A DNA stretch of 64,000 nucleotides from Novosphingobium chloroacetimidivorans (GCF_014204535.1 NZ_JACHLR010000002.1:248001-312000), one strand, 5' to 3'; counted from the first letter of the stretch, positions 46,111 to 55,505 are shown. Notes: generated by a model from the letters alone, not told the origin. Made by a program: numbers and translations.

Positions 46111-46892
46111 TCGCCGAGCCTGCCACCGACTGGCAGGCCTCCAGCGCGCCTGCCGAGAAGGCGCTCCACCTCGAGATCGACGGCTGGGAAGGGCCTCTGG
46201 ATCTGCTGCTGGATCTCGCGCGGCGGCAGAAGGTGGACTTGCGCCGCATCTCGATCCTGGAACTGGTCGACCAGTACTTAGGCTACATCGATGAGGCCGA
46301 GGAGCTGCGGCTGGAACTGGCCGCCGACTACCTGGTGATGGCGGCCTGGCTGGCGTACCTCAAGTCCGCGCTGCTGCTGCCCAAGGACGAGCAGGAGGAG
46401 CCCAGCCCCGAGGAGCTGGCCTTGCGGCTGCAACTACGGCTCGCACGGCTGGGCGCCATGCGCGAAGGCGCGGCGCGGCTCATGGGCCGCGACCGGCTGG
46501 GCCGCGACGTCTTCCTGCGCGGCGCGCCCGAGGGTTTGCGGGTCGACCGCCGCAATCGCTGGCAGTGCGAGTGGTTCGATCTCGTGCGCGCCTATGCCGA
46601 CGTGAAGGTGCGCAGCGAGCCTGTGGTCCACATGGTGCGCGAGCGCATGGTGATGACGCTGGAAAGCGCGATCGCGCGGGTCTCCTCAATGCTGGGCGTC
46701 TCGCTCGAGTGGATCGAGTTGCGGGATTTCCTGCCGCCCGCCAATCATGGCGACTGGAGCAACCCGCGCCTGCGTCGTTCGGCGCTGGCCTCCAGCTTCG
46801 TCGCCGCGCTCGAACTGGCGCGAACCGGCAAGGCGGAGCTGGCGCAGGAGGAGACGTTCGGGCCGCTCAGGCTCAAGGCGGCGGGGCGGTGA
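46107..46892 (+). CDS. scpA: Segregation and condensation protein A
   Basis: The 261-residue kleisin of the Smc-ScpAB condensin. The N-terminal family signature LEIDGWEGPLDLLLDLARRQKVDLRRISI is followed by LVDQYLGYI and ADYLVMAAWLAYLKSALLLP, and the C-terminal winged helix has FVAALELARTG. It starts within the nagZ stop (ATGA). scpB follows after a 186-bp gap that holds a repeat element. Confidence 0.95.
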   Translation: MIAEPATDWQASSAPAEKALHLEIDGWEGPLDLLLDLARRQKVDLRRISILELVDQYLGYIDEAEELRLELAADYLVMAAWLAYLKSALLLPKDEQEEPSPEELALRLQLRLARLGAMREGAARLMGRDRLGRDVFLRGAPEGLRVDRRNRWQCEWFDLVRAYADVKVRSEPVVHMVRERMVMTLESAIARVSSMLGVSLEWIELRDFLPPANHGDWSNPRLRRSALASSFVAALELARTGKAELAQEETFGPLRLKAAGR

Positions 46893-46902
46893 TACGGTCT
46901 AT

Positions 46903-47067
46903 GCCCCTCTCCCCGGACGGGGAGAGGGTACAGAGCCTTGGCAGCTCGCTGCCTAGGCGTAGTTGGAGAGGGGTTTGTGCGCTCTCCAGCGTCGAACCCC
47001 CTCTCCTAGCTACGCTAGGCGGTGAACCGCCAAGCTGCGCTACCTCTCCCCACTTGGGAGAGGGATG
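46903..47067. repeat. Diverged MITE-like inverted repeat within the scpA-scpB gap
   Basis: Left end CCCCTCTCCCCGGACGGGGA plus GAGGG, right end CTACCTCTCCCCACTTGGGA plus GAGGG. The interior GTTGGAGAGGGG mirrors CCCCCTCTCC. It has the same layout as the 142-bp family but a different sequence and about 165 bp. It ends 11 bases before the scpB start codon. Confidence 0.6.
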
Positions 47068-47078
47068 AGGTGGGCTCC

Positions 47079-47666
47079 ATGACCCAACCCGACGACCTCG
47101 TCCGCGCGGTCGAGGCGACGCTGTTCGCGGCCGAGGCACCGATGTCGGCAGATGCGATCTCGCAGCATCTGGGCGGTGCGATGGTCCGCCCGGCGTTGGG
47201 CGATCTGCAGCTGCACTATGCCGGTCGCGGCATCCGCCTGGTCGAGCGCGGCGGGCGTTGGCACTTCGAGACCGCTCCCGATCTGGCCCACCTGCTGCGG
47301 CGCGAGCGCGAACACGTCCGGCCGCTCAGCCGCGCTGCCACCGAGGTACTGGCGATCGTCGCTTATCACGAGCCCGTGAGCCGCGCAGAGATCGAGGCGA
47401 TCCGCGGCGTGCAGACGGCCAAGGGCACGCTCGACGTGCTGATGGAAGCGGGCTGGGTGCGCGTCGCCGGGCGGCGCGAGGTGCCGGGCCGGCCGGTAAT
47501 CTACGCCACCACGCCCGATTTCCTGGCCCATTTCGGCCTGGGTACGCTGAAGGAACTGCCCGGCATCGACGAGATGCGCGCAGCGGGGCTGCTCGACCCT
47601 GTCGATGACGAGATGATCGAACTGGCGTTGGGTGGAGGGAGCAAGAGCGAGGAAGGTGAGGAGTGA
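47079..47666 (+). CDS. scpB: Segregation and condensation protein B
   Basis: A 195-residue partner of ScpA with two winged-helix domains: VRAVEATLFAAEAPMSADAI at the N-terminus, then LSRAATEVLAIVAYHEPVSRAEIEAIRGVQTAKG and a C-terminal FGLGTLKELPGIDEM. ATG 47079 is chosen; the longer upstream frame lies in the repeat. Probably in one transcript with nagZ and scpA. Confidence 0.94.
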   Translation: MTQPDDLVRAVEATLFAAEAPMSADAISQHLGGAMVRPALGDLQLHYAGRGIRLVERGGRWHFETAPDLAHLLRREREHVRPLSRAATEVLAIVAYHEPVSRAEIEAIRGVQTAKGTLDVLMEAGWVRVAGRREVPGRPVIYATTPDFLAHFGLGTLKELPGIDEMRAAGLLDPVDDEMIELALGGGSKSEEGEE

Positions 47667-47817
47667 ACCGGGTGCTCCGTCACACGAAAGACATATCGCG
47701 CCGCCATGGGGGCCGCTTACCTCGGTGCAAGGCCTTCGATCGTGCTGGCATCCGGGCGTACAAAGCACTAGATGAGCCCCGCGCCACCACCTGGCGCAAG
47801 AACTTGGAGTCGCAGTT

Positions 47818-48126
47818 ATGGGTGGCCTTTCGCTCTGGCACTGGATCATCGTCCTTCTGGTCGTGCTGATCCTGTTCGGCCGTGGCCGGATCTCGGACAT
47901 CATGGGTGACTTCGGCAAGGGCATCAAAAGCTTCAAGGAAGGCATCAACGACGAGAGCAAGGATCATGCCTCGCCCACGTCTCCTGCAGCGCCGCCTCCG
48001 CCCGCGCAGATCGCCCCGCAGCCGCCGGTGCAGCCCGTCGCCACGATCGTCGATCCCGCGACCGGCGTGCCGGTTCCGGAGCCGGGCATGACGCACCTGT
48101 CGAACGAGAACAAGACGGGCGCGTAG
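47818..48126 (+). CDS. tatA: Twin-arginine translocase subunit TatA
   Basis: A 102-residue subunit: N-terminal membrane helix ([20 protein letters not shown]), hinge and amphipathic helix ([19 protein letters not shown]), then a Pro-rich tail. The FGRG hinge is typical. tatA begins 151 bases after scpB and is followed by tatB and tatC. It forms the protein-conducting oligomer for folded proteins. Confidence 0.94.
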   Translation: MGGLSLWHWIIVLLVVLILFGRGRISDIMGDFGKGIKSFKEGINDESKDHASPTSPAAPPPPAQIAPQPPVQPVATIVDPATGVPVPEPGMTHLSNENKTGA

Positions 48127-48151
48127 ACCGCAAGCGCGCCGGGGCCACACC

Positions 48152-48529
48152 ATGTTCGACGTCGGTGCATCCGAGATGCTGATGATCGTGATCGTCGCGG
48201 TCGTCGTGATCGGGCCCAAGGACATGCCCACGGCCATGCGCACCGCTGGCCGCTGGATCGGCAAGATGCGCCGCATCTCCGGCCATTTCCGCGCCGGCAT
48301 CGACACCATGGTGCGCGAGGCCGAGCTTGAGGAAATGGAGCGCAAGTGGCGCGAGCAGAACGAGGCGATCATGAAGGCGCATCCCACGCTGCCCTCGGGC
48401 GAGGACATGGCCCCTTCCGCGACCGTGTACCCCACGTCGGCGGAAGCCGCGCTCGCCTCGCTCGAAGCGCCCAAGCCGGCAGAGCCGCGCCACGAGGCCG
48501 AACCGCAGCTGCCGCTGCCACCGCCATGA
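48152..48529 (+). CDS. tatB: Twin-arginine translocase subunit TatB
   Basis: A 125-residue subunit with MFDVGASEMLMIVIVAVVVIGPKD, the TatB-type N-terminal helix with the GPKD hinge. A longer amphipathic helix (ISGHFRAGIDTMVREAELEEMERKW) and a Pro-rich tail follow. TatB works with TatC in signal-peptide recognition. It lies 25 bases after tatA. Confidence 0.94.
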   Translation: MFDVGASEMLMIVIVAVVVIGPKDMPTAMRTAGRWIGKMRRISGHFRAGIDTMVREAELEEMERKWREQNEAIMKAHPTLPSGEDMAPSATVYPTSAEAALASLEAPKPAEPRHEAEPQLPLPPP

Positions 48530-48554
48530 TGGCGCTTCCTGCAGGCCGGCGCTG

Positions 48555-49364
48555 ATGGCCAAACCTTTTCGCATCCAGGACATCGACGACACCCAGGCGC
48601 CGCTGCTCGACCATCTGATCGAGCTGCGCACCCGGCTGATGCGCGCGCTGTTCGCCTTCGGCGTGGCCTTCGCGATCTGCTTCTACTTCGCCGACCAGAT
48701 CTTCGGATTCCTGGTGCGTCCGCTGACCGCCGCCTTTCCACCGGGCGAAGGCAAGCTGATCTACACCAAGCTCTACGAAGCCTTCTTCGTCGAGGTGAAG
48801 GTGGCGATCTTCGCCGCGTTCTTCGTCAGCTTCCCGATCATCGCCAACCAGATCTGGGCTTTCGTCGCGCCGGGGCTCTATGCCAAGGAAAAGAAGGCCT
48901 TTTTACCGTTCCTGATCGCGACCCCGGTGCTGTTCACCATGGGCGCGGCGCTGGCCTACTACGTGGTGATGCCCACCGCCTTCCACTTCTTCCTTGGGTT
49001 CGAGGGGCAGAAGGGCGGCTTGAAGCTGGAGGCGCTGCCGGGCACCGGCGACTACCTCGCGCTCGTCATGCAGTTCATTCTGGCCTTCGGGATCAGCTTC
49101 CTGCTGCCGGTGCTGCTGATGCTGCTCAACCGAGCCGGCATCATCACCCGCGCGCAGACGATCGGCGCGCGGCGCTATGCCATCGTCGGCATCTTCATCG
49201 TCGCTGCGGTGGCGACTCCGCCCGACGTGATCTCGCAACTGCTGCTGGCGGTCCCGCTGCTCATGCTGTTCGAGGGCACGCTGATCCTGATGTGGTTCAC
49301 CGAACGCGGCGATGCCCGCGAAAAGGCCCGAGAGGATGCGGCGCAGAGCGCGGCGGCAGAATAG
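48555..49364 (+). CDS. tatC: Twin-arginine translocase subunit TatC
   Basis: A 269-residue receptor with six membrane helices. The N-terminal LLDHLIELRTRLMRAL motif (conserved His-x2-Glu-Leu-Arg) is followed by FVSFPIIANQIWAFVAPGLY, FGISFLLPVLLMLL and AVATPPDVISQLLLAVPL, a complete TatC pattern. It is 25 bases after tatB and ends the run of same-strand genes; an SRAP gene converges nine bases later. Confidence 0.96.
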   Translation: MAKPFRIQDIDDTQAPLLDHLIELRTRLMRALFAFGVAFAICFYFADQIFGFLVRPLTAAFPPGEGKLIYTKLYEAFFVEVKVAIFAAFFVSFPIIANQIWAFVAPGLYAKEKKAFLPFLIATPVLFTMGAALAYYVVMPTAFHFFLGFEGQKGGLKLEALPGTGDYLALVMQFILAFGISFLLPVLLMLLNRAGIITRAQTIGARRYAIVGIFIVAAVATPPDVISQLLLAVPLLMLFEGTLILMWFTERGDAREKAREDAAQSAAAE

Positions 49365-49373
49365 CAGCCAGCA

Positions 49374-50009
49374 TCAGAACAGCCGCGGCTCGCGCTCGGG
49401 CGGCGGCGTCGGCTCACCGGCCCATCGTTCCTGCGTACGATCCACTTGCAAGGTCAGGTCGCATGTCACGCACAGCCTCAGCGCGTCGTCGGCCGAGCCG
49501 TCGGTCCAGACCTTCCAGTGTTCGGGCGCAAGGATCACCGGCATGCGATCGTGCACTTCGACCATCTGCGAGCAGGCCTCGGTCATGACCATGGTATAGG
49601 CATCGCCCCACTCCGGCGTAGGCCGCCACAGGCCCGCGACCGCCATGGTTTCCAGCCCCTCGACATTGTACCAGGTGCGCGTCATCGCACCGCGCCGGCC
49701 TTCCGCTTCTGCCCAGGCCGTGACCGGGATCAGGCAACGCCGGGTCTTGAAGCTCGGGAGCCAGAAGCCGGTGAGCAATTTGTCCTCACGCGCGTTGGTC
49801 ACGGGCTTGGGCTTGAGTGGCTGCCCCTGCCGTCCCTTGAGGACTAGGGGAAAGCCCCAGGTCATCGCGCGGGCACGACCCTCGGCCACGACCAGCCCGG
49901 TGTAGCCGGGGTACACTTCCTCGGCGAAGTTGGCGCCGGCGTCCGGTAGCACGTCGAAGAGGTGGGCGATCTCCGCCACGCCCCTGGTCATGCGGTAGAG
50001 GTTGCACAT
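49374..50009 (-). CDS. SRAP domain protein (YedK/HMCES family)
   Basis: A 211-residue protein. ATG 50009 places Cys at position 2 (MCNLYRM), the residue that forms a thiazolidine cross-link with abasic DNA. Other SRAP features are TNAREDKL (catalytic-type Asn), WAEAEG (Glu) and VHDRMPVIL (His). Members protect single-stranded DNA at abasic sites. The longer frame to 50030 would bury Cys2 and is rejected. It is convergent with tatC and eight bases downstream of the amidohydrolase gene on the same strand. Confidence 0.92.
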   Translation of the reverse strand: MCNLYRMTRGVAEIAHLFDVLPDAGANFAEEVYPGYTGLVVAEGRARAMTWGFPLVLKGRQGQPLKPKPVTNAREDKLLTGFWLPSFKTRRCLIPVTAWAEAEGRRGAMTRTWYNVEGLETMAVAGLWRPTPEWGDAYTMVMTEACSQMVEVHDRMPVILAPEHWKVWTDGSADDALRLCVTCDLTLQVDRTQERWAGEPTPPPEREPRLF

Positions 50010-50016
50010 GGCCCGC

Positions 50017-51783
50017 TCAGCGGCCGCCATCGTCCTTGCGTGGCTGTGCCGAAGCCGGCGACTGCTTCGCCACGCCCCGCGCCGCGCTCCAGGCCTGCAC
50101 GCCGTTGATCCATGTCTCCAGCACCTTGGTCTGGCGCAGGGCGTCCGGCGTGGCGGTGGTCGGATCGCGGTCGACGAACAGGAAGTCGGCCTTCATGCCG
50201 CGCGCAATGCGCCCGAGGCGATCCTCGGCGAACATCGCGTAGGCGGCACCGCTGGTGTACGCGCTAAGCGCCTGGGCAAGCGTCAGCCGTTCCTGCGGTT
50301 GCCAGCCACCGGAGGGTTGGCCGTCCGCCCCCTGGCGGCTTACCGCGACGGCGAGGCCGACGAAGGGCGAGGGCGGTTCGACCGGGGTGTCCGATCCGAA
50401 CGCAAGCCTGGCTCCGGTCGCGGCGACCGACTTCCAGGCATAGGCTCCTGCCAGCCGCTGCGGTCCCAGCCGTGCTTCGGCCATCGTACGGTCGCTCGCC
50501 TGGTGCTGCGGCTGCATCGAGGCGATGGTGCCGTGCTGGACGAAGCGGGCGATGTCGGCGGGGGCAAGCACTTGCGCATGCTCGATCCGCCAGCGCCGAT
50601 CGCCCTTGTAGGTGTCGGATAGCTGGGCGATCGTGTCGAGCGCGGTTTCGTTGGCCTTGTCGCCGATGGCGTGCACCGCGACCTGGAAGTTGTCGATCGC
50701 GGCGCGGCTCATCAGGTTGCCCAGCTGCGTCTCGTTCATGCGCGGCAGGCCCGATGTCTCGGGCGCATCGGCATAGGGCGCTTTCAGCCATGCCCCGCGC
50801 GATCCCAGCGCACCGTCGAGGTATAGTTTCACGCCCTGGATCTTCAGCCGGTCGCCATAGAGCCAGGCCGATGGGCCGGAGCCGCCGATCAGTTCCATGG
50901 CATCGACGCCCTTGGCGTAGGAGACGATGCGGATCCGCAAGTTGCCTGCGTCCCCTGCGCGGCGATAGGCCTGCCAGTCCTGGATGGTGGTGCCCATGTC
51001 GGCGACGGCGGTCACGCCTTGGCGAAGGAACTCCAGCTGCGCCTCGCCGAACGCGGTGTCGCGGTCCGAGGGGCGCGGCGGCGGGAGCTTGGCGCGCACG
51101 AGGTCCTGGGCGGCATCGACCAGCACGCCTGCCGGCTTGCGCGACCCGCCCACACGCTCGATGCGGCCACCGGCGGGATCGGCAGTGCCTTCGGTCACGC
51201 GAGCGGCAGCGAGCGCGGCGGAGTTGACCCAGGCGGCGTGATTGTCGACCCGGCTGAGGAATGCCGGTTTGCCCCCGGTCACACGATCGAGCTCGGCGGC
51301 GGTGGGCATGCGGTCGACCCCCGCTGCGTCCTTGGCCCAGTTCGCCTGGTTCCAGCCGCCGCCCTCGATCCAGGCGCGGTCCGGATGCGCCGCCACATAG
51401 GCGCGCACCATCACCAGCGCCTCTTCCAGCGAGCGTGCGCCCGAGAGGTCGAGCGTCATCTTGGCGAAGCCGGTTTCCATGATGTGGACATGCGCGTCGA
51501 TCATGCCCGGCACGACCACGCGGCCCTTGCCGTCGACCTTGAAGGCGACTCGCTTCGGGCGCTTGTCGCTGTCGCGATAGACGGCGGCCAGGCGGCCTTG
51601 TTCGTCGATCAGCAGGCCGGTGAAGCGCTCCAGGCCGCCCTTGCCGTCCGGAGTGACGCCGACGACGTTGTCCACCAGCGTGCCGGTGGCGGGGGGCTCC
51701 TTGGCAAGAGCGGGGGCGGCGAGGATCAGGAGCGGGAGGGCGACAAGCTTCCAGTTAGGCGACAAGTTCTTTCGTCCTCTCAT
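50017..51783 (-). CDS. Secreted amidohydrolase family 3 protein (YtcJ-like)
   Basis: A 588-residue metal-dependent hydrolase with an N-terminal signal peptide (LVALPLLILAAPALAKEP). Metal-ligand motifs are VVPGMIDAHVHIMETG, VAVHAIGDKAN, WRIEHAQVL and FGSDTPVEPPSPF; IKGVKLYLDGALGSRGAWL is typical of YtcJ/DUF-type amidohydrolases. The C-terminus has the usual GRIARGMKADFLFVDRDP. It is probably periplasmic; the substrate is unknown. Confidence 0.92.
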   Translation of the reverse strand: MRGRKNLSPNWKLVALPLLILAAPALAKEPPATGTLVDNVVGVTPDGKGGLERFTGLLIDEQGRLAAVYRDSDKRPKRVAFKVDGKGRVVVPGMIDAHVHIMETGFAKMTLDLSGARSLEEALVMVRAYVAAHPDRAWIEGGGWNQANWAKDAAGVDRMPTAAELDRVTGGKPAFLSRVDNHAAWVNSAALAAARVTEGTADPAGGRIERVGGSRKPAGVLVDAAQDLVRAKLPPPRPSDRDTAFGEAQLEFLRQGVTAVADMGTTIQDWQAYRRAGDAGNLRIRIVSYAKGVDAMELIGGSGPSAWLYGDRLKIQGVKLYLDGALGSRGAWLKAPYADAPETSGLPRMNETQLGNLMSRAAIDNFQVAVHAIGDKANETALDTIAQLSDTYKGDRRWRIEHAQVLAPADIARFVQHGTIASMQPQHQASDRTMAEARLGPQRLAGAYAWKSVAATGARLAFGSDTPVEPPSPFVGLAVAVSRQGADGQPSGGWQPQERLTLAQALSAYTSGAAYAMFAEDRLGRIARGMKADFLFVDRDPTTATPDALRQTKVLETWINGVQAWSAARGVAKQSPASAQPRKDDGGR

Positions 51784-51785
51784 TT

Positions 51786-51873
51786 CGTCGTCCCCGCGCA
51801 GGCGGGGATCCCGCTTCCTGCGTTCCGCTCAACGCGCGAAGAAAAGCGGGGTCCCCGCCTGCGCGGGGACGAC
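51786..51873. repeat. REP-like inverted repeat upstream of the amidohydrolase gene
   Basis: TCGTCGTCCCCGCGCAGGCG plus GGGATCCCGCTT on the left, AAAGCGGGGTCCCCGCCTGC plus GCGGGGACGACG on the right, about 25 bp between. It is related to the GTCATCCCCGCG repeats and lies just upstream of the amidohydrolase start at 51783. Confidence 0.65.
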
Positions 51874-51918
51874 GGTGTTTTGTTGTGAAACAAGAGCGTT
51901 GCAGCACGCAGGAGCCGC

Positions 51919-52815
51919 CTACGCCTTCCCCTTGCGCGGCAGGCGCTTGATGATGGCGCTGGTGTCCAGCCGCCCGCCGCCCATCGCCTGCACGTCGGCG
52001 TAGAACTGGTTGATCAGCGCCGTCATCGGCAGCGACACGCCCAGGCCACGGCCTTCGTCCATGGCGAGCCCCAGGTCCTTCCTCATCCAGTCGATGGCGA
52101 AGCCGAAGTCGAACTCGTCGGCGTTCATCGTCTTCCAGCGGTTGTCCATCTGCCAGGACTGCGCCGCACCCCCGGAGATCGCTTCGTAGACCCGCTCCAT
52201 GTCGAGGTGCGAGGCCTGGGCGAAGCGCACCGCCTCGGCCAGGCTGGCGACAATCCCGGCGATGCAGATCTGGTTGGCCATCTTGGCGGTCTGTCCCGCG
52301 CCCGCCTTGCCAACATGGACGATGCGCTGCGAGTAGGCCTCCATGACGGGGCGCGCCGCTTCGATCGCCGACTTGCGGCCGCCGCACATCAGGGTGAGCG
52401 TGCCGTTCTCCGCGCCGATCTGAGATCCCGTCATCGGTGCATCGACGCAGTGGACCTGCAAGTCGCGCGCCTCCACCGAGATCTGCCGCGCGATCCGCGC
52501 CGAGACGGTGGTGTGGTCGATGAAGGTGCCGCCCGGCTGCAAGGTCTTGAACACGCCGCGCGGCCCCAGCACGACGTCGGCGAGGTCGTCGTCGTTGCCC
52601 ACGCAGGTGATGACCACATCGGCGCCCTCGGCCGCGTCGGCGGGGCTGGTGGCGACGCGGACCTGAAGGCTGGGGTTCGCCTCGTGCCAGGCGTCGATGC
52701 GCTTGGGCGAGCGGTTGTAGATCGTCAGCGCATGCCCGGCCTCGCCGATATGCCGCGCGATCGCCCCGCCCATGACGCCGAGGCCGAGGAAGGAAACCTT
52801 TCGTGCATCGCTCAT
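51919..52815 (-). CDS. NAD(P)-dependent beta-hydroxyacid dehydrogenase (3-hydroxyisobutyrate dehydrogenase family)
   Basis: A 298-residue enzyme. It has an N-terminal Rossmann motif VSFLGLGVMGGAIARHI, substrate-binding DAPMTGSQIGAENGTL, and catalytic Lys in GAGQTAKMANQI. The C-terminal helical domain has WMRKDLGLAMDEGRGLGVSLPMT. ATG 52815 (MSDARK) is favoured; ATG 52824 is possible. The frame continues upstream towards 53334 but that part is repeat sequence. The substrate could be 3-hydroxyisobutyrate, tartronate semialdehyde or another beta-hydroxyacid; no valine or glyoxylate genes are adjacent. Confidence 0.9.
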   Translation of the reverse strand: MSDARKVSFLGLGVMGGAIARHIGEAGHALTIYNRSPKRIDAWHEANPSLQVRVATSPADAAEGADVVITCVGNDDDLADVVLGPRGVFKTLQPGGTFIDHTTVSARIARQISVEARDLQVHCVDAPMTGSQIGAENGTLTLMCGGRKSAIEAARPVMEAYSQRIVHVGKAGAGQTAKMANQICIAGIVASLAEAVRFAQASHLDMERVYEAISGGAAQSWQMDNRWKTMNADEFDFGFAIDWMRKDLGLAMDEGRGLGVSLPMTALINQFYADVQAMGGGRLDTSAIIKRLPRKGKA

Positions 52816-52876
52816 GACGCGCATCTCTAGCGCATTCGCCGGGAAAGCAAATGGCGGTTCGGTGGGAAGAGTAGAT

Positions 52877-53120
52877 GGTTCACGCGGAGGCGAGAAGACG
52901 CGGAGAAGGAAAGAAGAGGTGTTTCGCGCAGAGACGCAGAGGAGATGAAAGAAGGAACCCGTTGATGCGGCGAAGCCGCCTTGCCCCGCAACAGTGCCGC
53001 CGGTCAAAGATCGGAAGAGAAAGGGGCCTGCCGGCCTAGCGCTCCCTCTTTGCGCCTCTGCGCCTCTGCGCGAGCCACTTCCTTCCTTCTTCCTCCGTCT
53101 TCGCGCCTCCGCGTGAAACC
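52877..53120. repeat. Long imperfect inverted repeat, CGCGGAGGCG type
   Basis: The left arm of about 75 bp from GGTTCACGCGGAGGCGAGAA is mirrored by the right arm ending CTTCGCGCCTCCGCGTGAAA-CC, with around 80% identity by eye. The centre of about 90 bp is non-coding. It fills the gap between the dehydrogenase and threonine ammonia-lyase genes (52816-53170). Inside the arms, GCAGAGACGCAGAGG also mirrors GCCTCTGCGCCTCTGC. Confidence 0.6.
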
Positions 53121-53170
53121 AGCAAAGGCGCCACCTTCCCAATCCACCCCGTTTCCGGTACCGCGCCCGG

Positions 53171-54472
53171 ATGGACCAGCAGCTCGAAATCATCGCCGCG
53201 CCGCCCGCCCAGGCCGCGCTGACTGCCGAGGACGTACGCGCCGCGGCGGGGCGGATTGCCGGCGCGGTGGTGCATACGCCGACGCTGCACAGCAAGACGC
53301 TGAGCAAGATCGTCGGCGCCGACGTCTGGCTCAAGTTCGAGAACCTGCAGTTTACCGCCGCCTACAAGGAACGCGGCGCGCTCAACAAGCTGCTGACGCT
53401 GCCGCCCGAGGCGAAGACCCGCGGCGTGATCGCGGCTTCGGCCGGCAACCACGCGCAAGGGCTGGCCTATCACGCCGGGCGGCTCGGCATCCCGGTCACG
53501 ATCGTGATGCCCAAGTCGACGCCGATCGTGAAGGTGCAGCAGACCCGCGGCCACGGCGCGCAAGTGGTGCTGGATGGCGAGACCTTCGACGATGCCTATG
53601 CCATCGCGCGGCGCATCGAGGGCGAGCGCGGGCTCATCTTCGTCCATCCCTTCGACGACCGCGAGGTCATGGCGGGACAGGGCACTGTCGCGCTCGAGAT
53701 GCTGCAGGACGTGCCCCAGCTTGACACCATCGTCGTGCCGATCGGCGGTGGCGGCCTGATCTCGGGCGTCGCGGTGGCGGCCAAGAGCATCAACCCGGCG
53801 GTTCGGGTCGTCGGCGTGCAGTCGAACCAGTACCCCGCGATGTACCTGCTCAGCCGCAACGAGGCGGTCGGCGGCGGGGGAGACACGATCGCCGAAGGCA
53901 TCGCCGTCAAGGAGCCCGGCCTGCTCACCCGCGCGGCCGTCGCCCTGCATGTCGACGAAGTGCGCGTGGTATCCGAGACACGGATCGAGGAAGCGATCTC
54001 GCTGCTGCTCGACATCGAGAAGACGGTCGTGGAAGGCGCGGGCGCCGTCGGCCTCGCCGCGTTGCTGCCGCTCAAGAACGGGGCGTTCCGGCCCGAGTTC
54101 GCCGGACGCAAGATCGGCGTGATCCTGACCGGCGGCAACATCGACCCGCGCTTCCTCGCCAACGTCATCCTGCGCAATCTCGCGCGCTCGGGGCGCATCG
54201 GTCGACTGGCCATCCTGTTGACCGACAAGGTGGGCGAGCTGGCCAAGATCGCCGAGATCTTCACCCGCAACGATGCCAACATCATCGAAGTGCAGCACCA
54301 GCGCATCTTCGGCGTGCTCTCTGCCAAGGGCAGCGAGGTGGAGATCGAATACGAGATCCGCGACAAGGATGCGGTCGACGGCCTGCTCCACGACCTCGAG
54401 CAGGCGGGCTATACCTACGAGGTGATGACCATCTCGGGACGGCGACCGGGCCGCTCCCAGCGCAAACTCTGA
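53171..54472 (+). CDS. ilvA: Threonine ammonia-lyase (threonine dehydratase)
   Basis: A 433-residue PLP enzyme converting threonine to 2-oxobutyrate and ammonia. The PLP Lys66 lies in FTAAYKERGALNKLL, and AASAGNHAQGLAYHA and the phosphate-binding GGGGLISG loop are present. The C-terminal ACT-like domain (about 345-420, RLAILLTDKVGELAKIAEIF...) suggests allosteric control. Length matches the TdcB-plus-ACT type. It stands between repeats and an SDR gene; whether it feeds isoleucine synthesis or threonine breakdown is not decided by context. Confidence 0.92.
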   Translation: MDQQLEIIAAPPAQAALTAEDVRAAAGRIAGAVVHTPTLHSKTLSKIVGADVWLKFENLQFTAAYKERGALNKLLTLPPEAKTRGVIAASAGNHAQGLAYHAGRLGIPVTIVMPKSTPIVKVQQTRGHGAQVVLDGETFDDAYAIARRIEGERGLIFVHPFDDREVMAGQGTVALEMLQDVPQLDTIVVPIGGGGLISGVAVAAKSINPAVRVVGVQSNQYPAMYLLSRNEAVGGGGDTIAEGIAVKEPGLLTRAAVALHVDEVRVVSETRIEEAISLLLDIEKTVVEGAGAVGLAALLPLKNGAFRPEFAGRKIGVILTGGNIDPRFLANVILRNLARSGRIGRLAILLTDKVGELAKIAEIFTRNDANIIEVQHQRIFGVLSAKGSEVEIEYEIRDKDAVDGLLHDLEQAGYTYEVMTISGRRPGRSQRKL

Positions 54473-54535
54473 GATCCGCAGGGTTTTGCGACCGTGCCGC
54501 GAAACCCCGCCTCCACTCGCACGTTCACTGAGGTG

Positions 54536-55303
54536 ATGAACCTCAAGCAACGCTGCGCCGTCGTCACAGGCGGCAGTTCGGGTATCGGCAAGGCCTGCGC
54601 ACTGGCGCTCGGGCGCGCCGGGGCCTCTGTCGCGCTCACCTATCATTCCAGCGAGGATGAAGCGCGCCAAGTCGTCTCCGCGATCGAGCAGGTCGGCGGC
54701 AAGGCGATCGCCTGCCCGGCCGATGTCGGGCGCGAGGAGGATGTCGAGGCGCTGTTCGCCGCGGCCGAGCAAGCCTTCGGGCCGGTCAGCCTGCTGGTCA
54801 ACTCGGCCGGGGTGAACATGGCCAATACGCCGATCGCCAGGATGGAACTGGCGCAATTCGACGAGGTGCTGCGCTCCGACCTCTACGGCCCGTTCCTCAC
54901 CTGCCGCCGCTTCGTGCGCGGGCTCGACGGGGGCAAGGGCCGCATCGTCAACGTGTCCTCGATCCATGAGCGCGCGCCGCGGCCCGGCGCGGTGGACTAC
55001 GACAGCGCCAAGGGCGGCCTTGCGCAGCTCACCGCCACGCTGGCGCTGGAACTCGCGCCGCAGGGCATCGCCGTGAACGGGGTCGCGCCCGGCATGATCC
55101 TGACGCCGATGAACCAATCCGCGCTCGACGACGCGGATGAGCGCAAGCGCAAGGAAGCGGCGATCCCCTGGCGCCGCGCCGGCACCGCCGAGGAAGTCGC
55201 CGATCTGGTGGTGTTCCTGCTCTCCGACACTGCGGACTACATCACGGGAACCACCGTCACCATCGATGGCGGCCTCTCCCTGGTGATCGCGCAGGGCGCC
55301 TGA
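54536..55303 (+). CDS. SDR family oxidoreductase (glucose 1-dehydrogenase-like)
   Basis: A 255-residue classical [18 protein letters not shown] cofactor motif, NSAGVN, catalytic Ser-Tyr-Lys in [21 protein letters not shown], and a C-terminal [14 protein letters not shown] 54536 (MNLKQR) is preferred; GTG 54494 would add 14 residues. It starts 63 bases after the threonine ammonia-lyase gene. Family-level calls such as glucose 1-dehydrogenase or 3-ketoacyl reductase cannot be separated here. Confidence 0.9.
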   Translation: MNLKQRCAVVTGGSSGIGKACALALGRAGASVALTYHSSEDEARQVVSAIEQVGGKAIACPADVGREEDVEALFAAAEQAFGPVSLLVNSAGVNMANTPIARMELAQFDEVLRSDLYGPFLTCRRFVRGLDGGKGRIVNVSSIHERAPRPGAVDYDSAKGGLAQLTATLALELAPQGIAVNGVAPGMILTPMNQSALDDADERKRKEAAIPWRRAGTAEEVADLVVFLLSDTADYITGTTVTIDGGLSLVIAQGA

Positions 55304-55505
55304 GACGTGGCCCGCGCGCAGCATCATGCGGGATGACGCGCTTATCGATCCGAAGCGGGACAGCGTCTTCCTTAAAGGTTCACCGCTGCACAGATTTCGC
55401 GTGGGGCTTGCGCGTTTTGTGGTTAAGACACTTTCAACGCGCACAGCCGGCATGCATATCGGCCTTACGCATGATGCCAGGGTTCAAGAAGGAAGAGGCG
55501 CCCAC

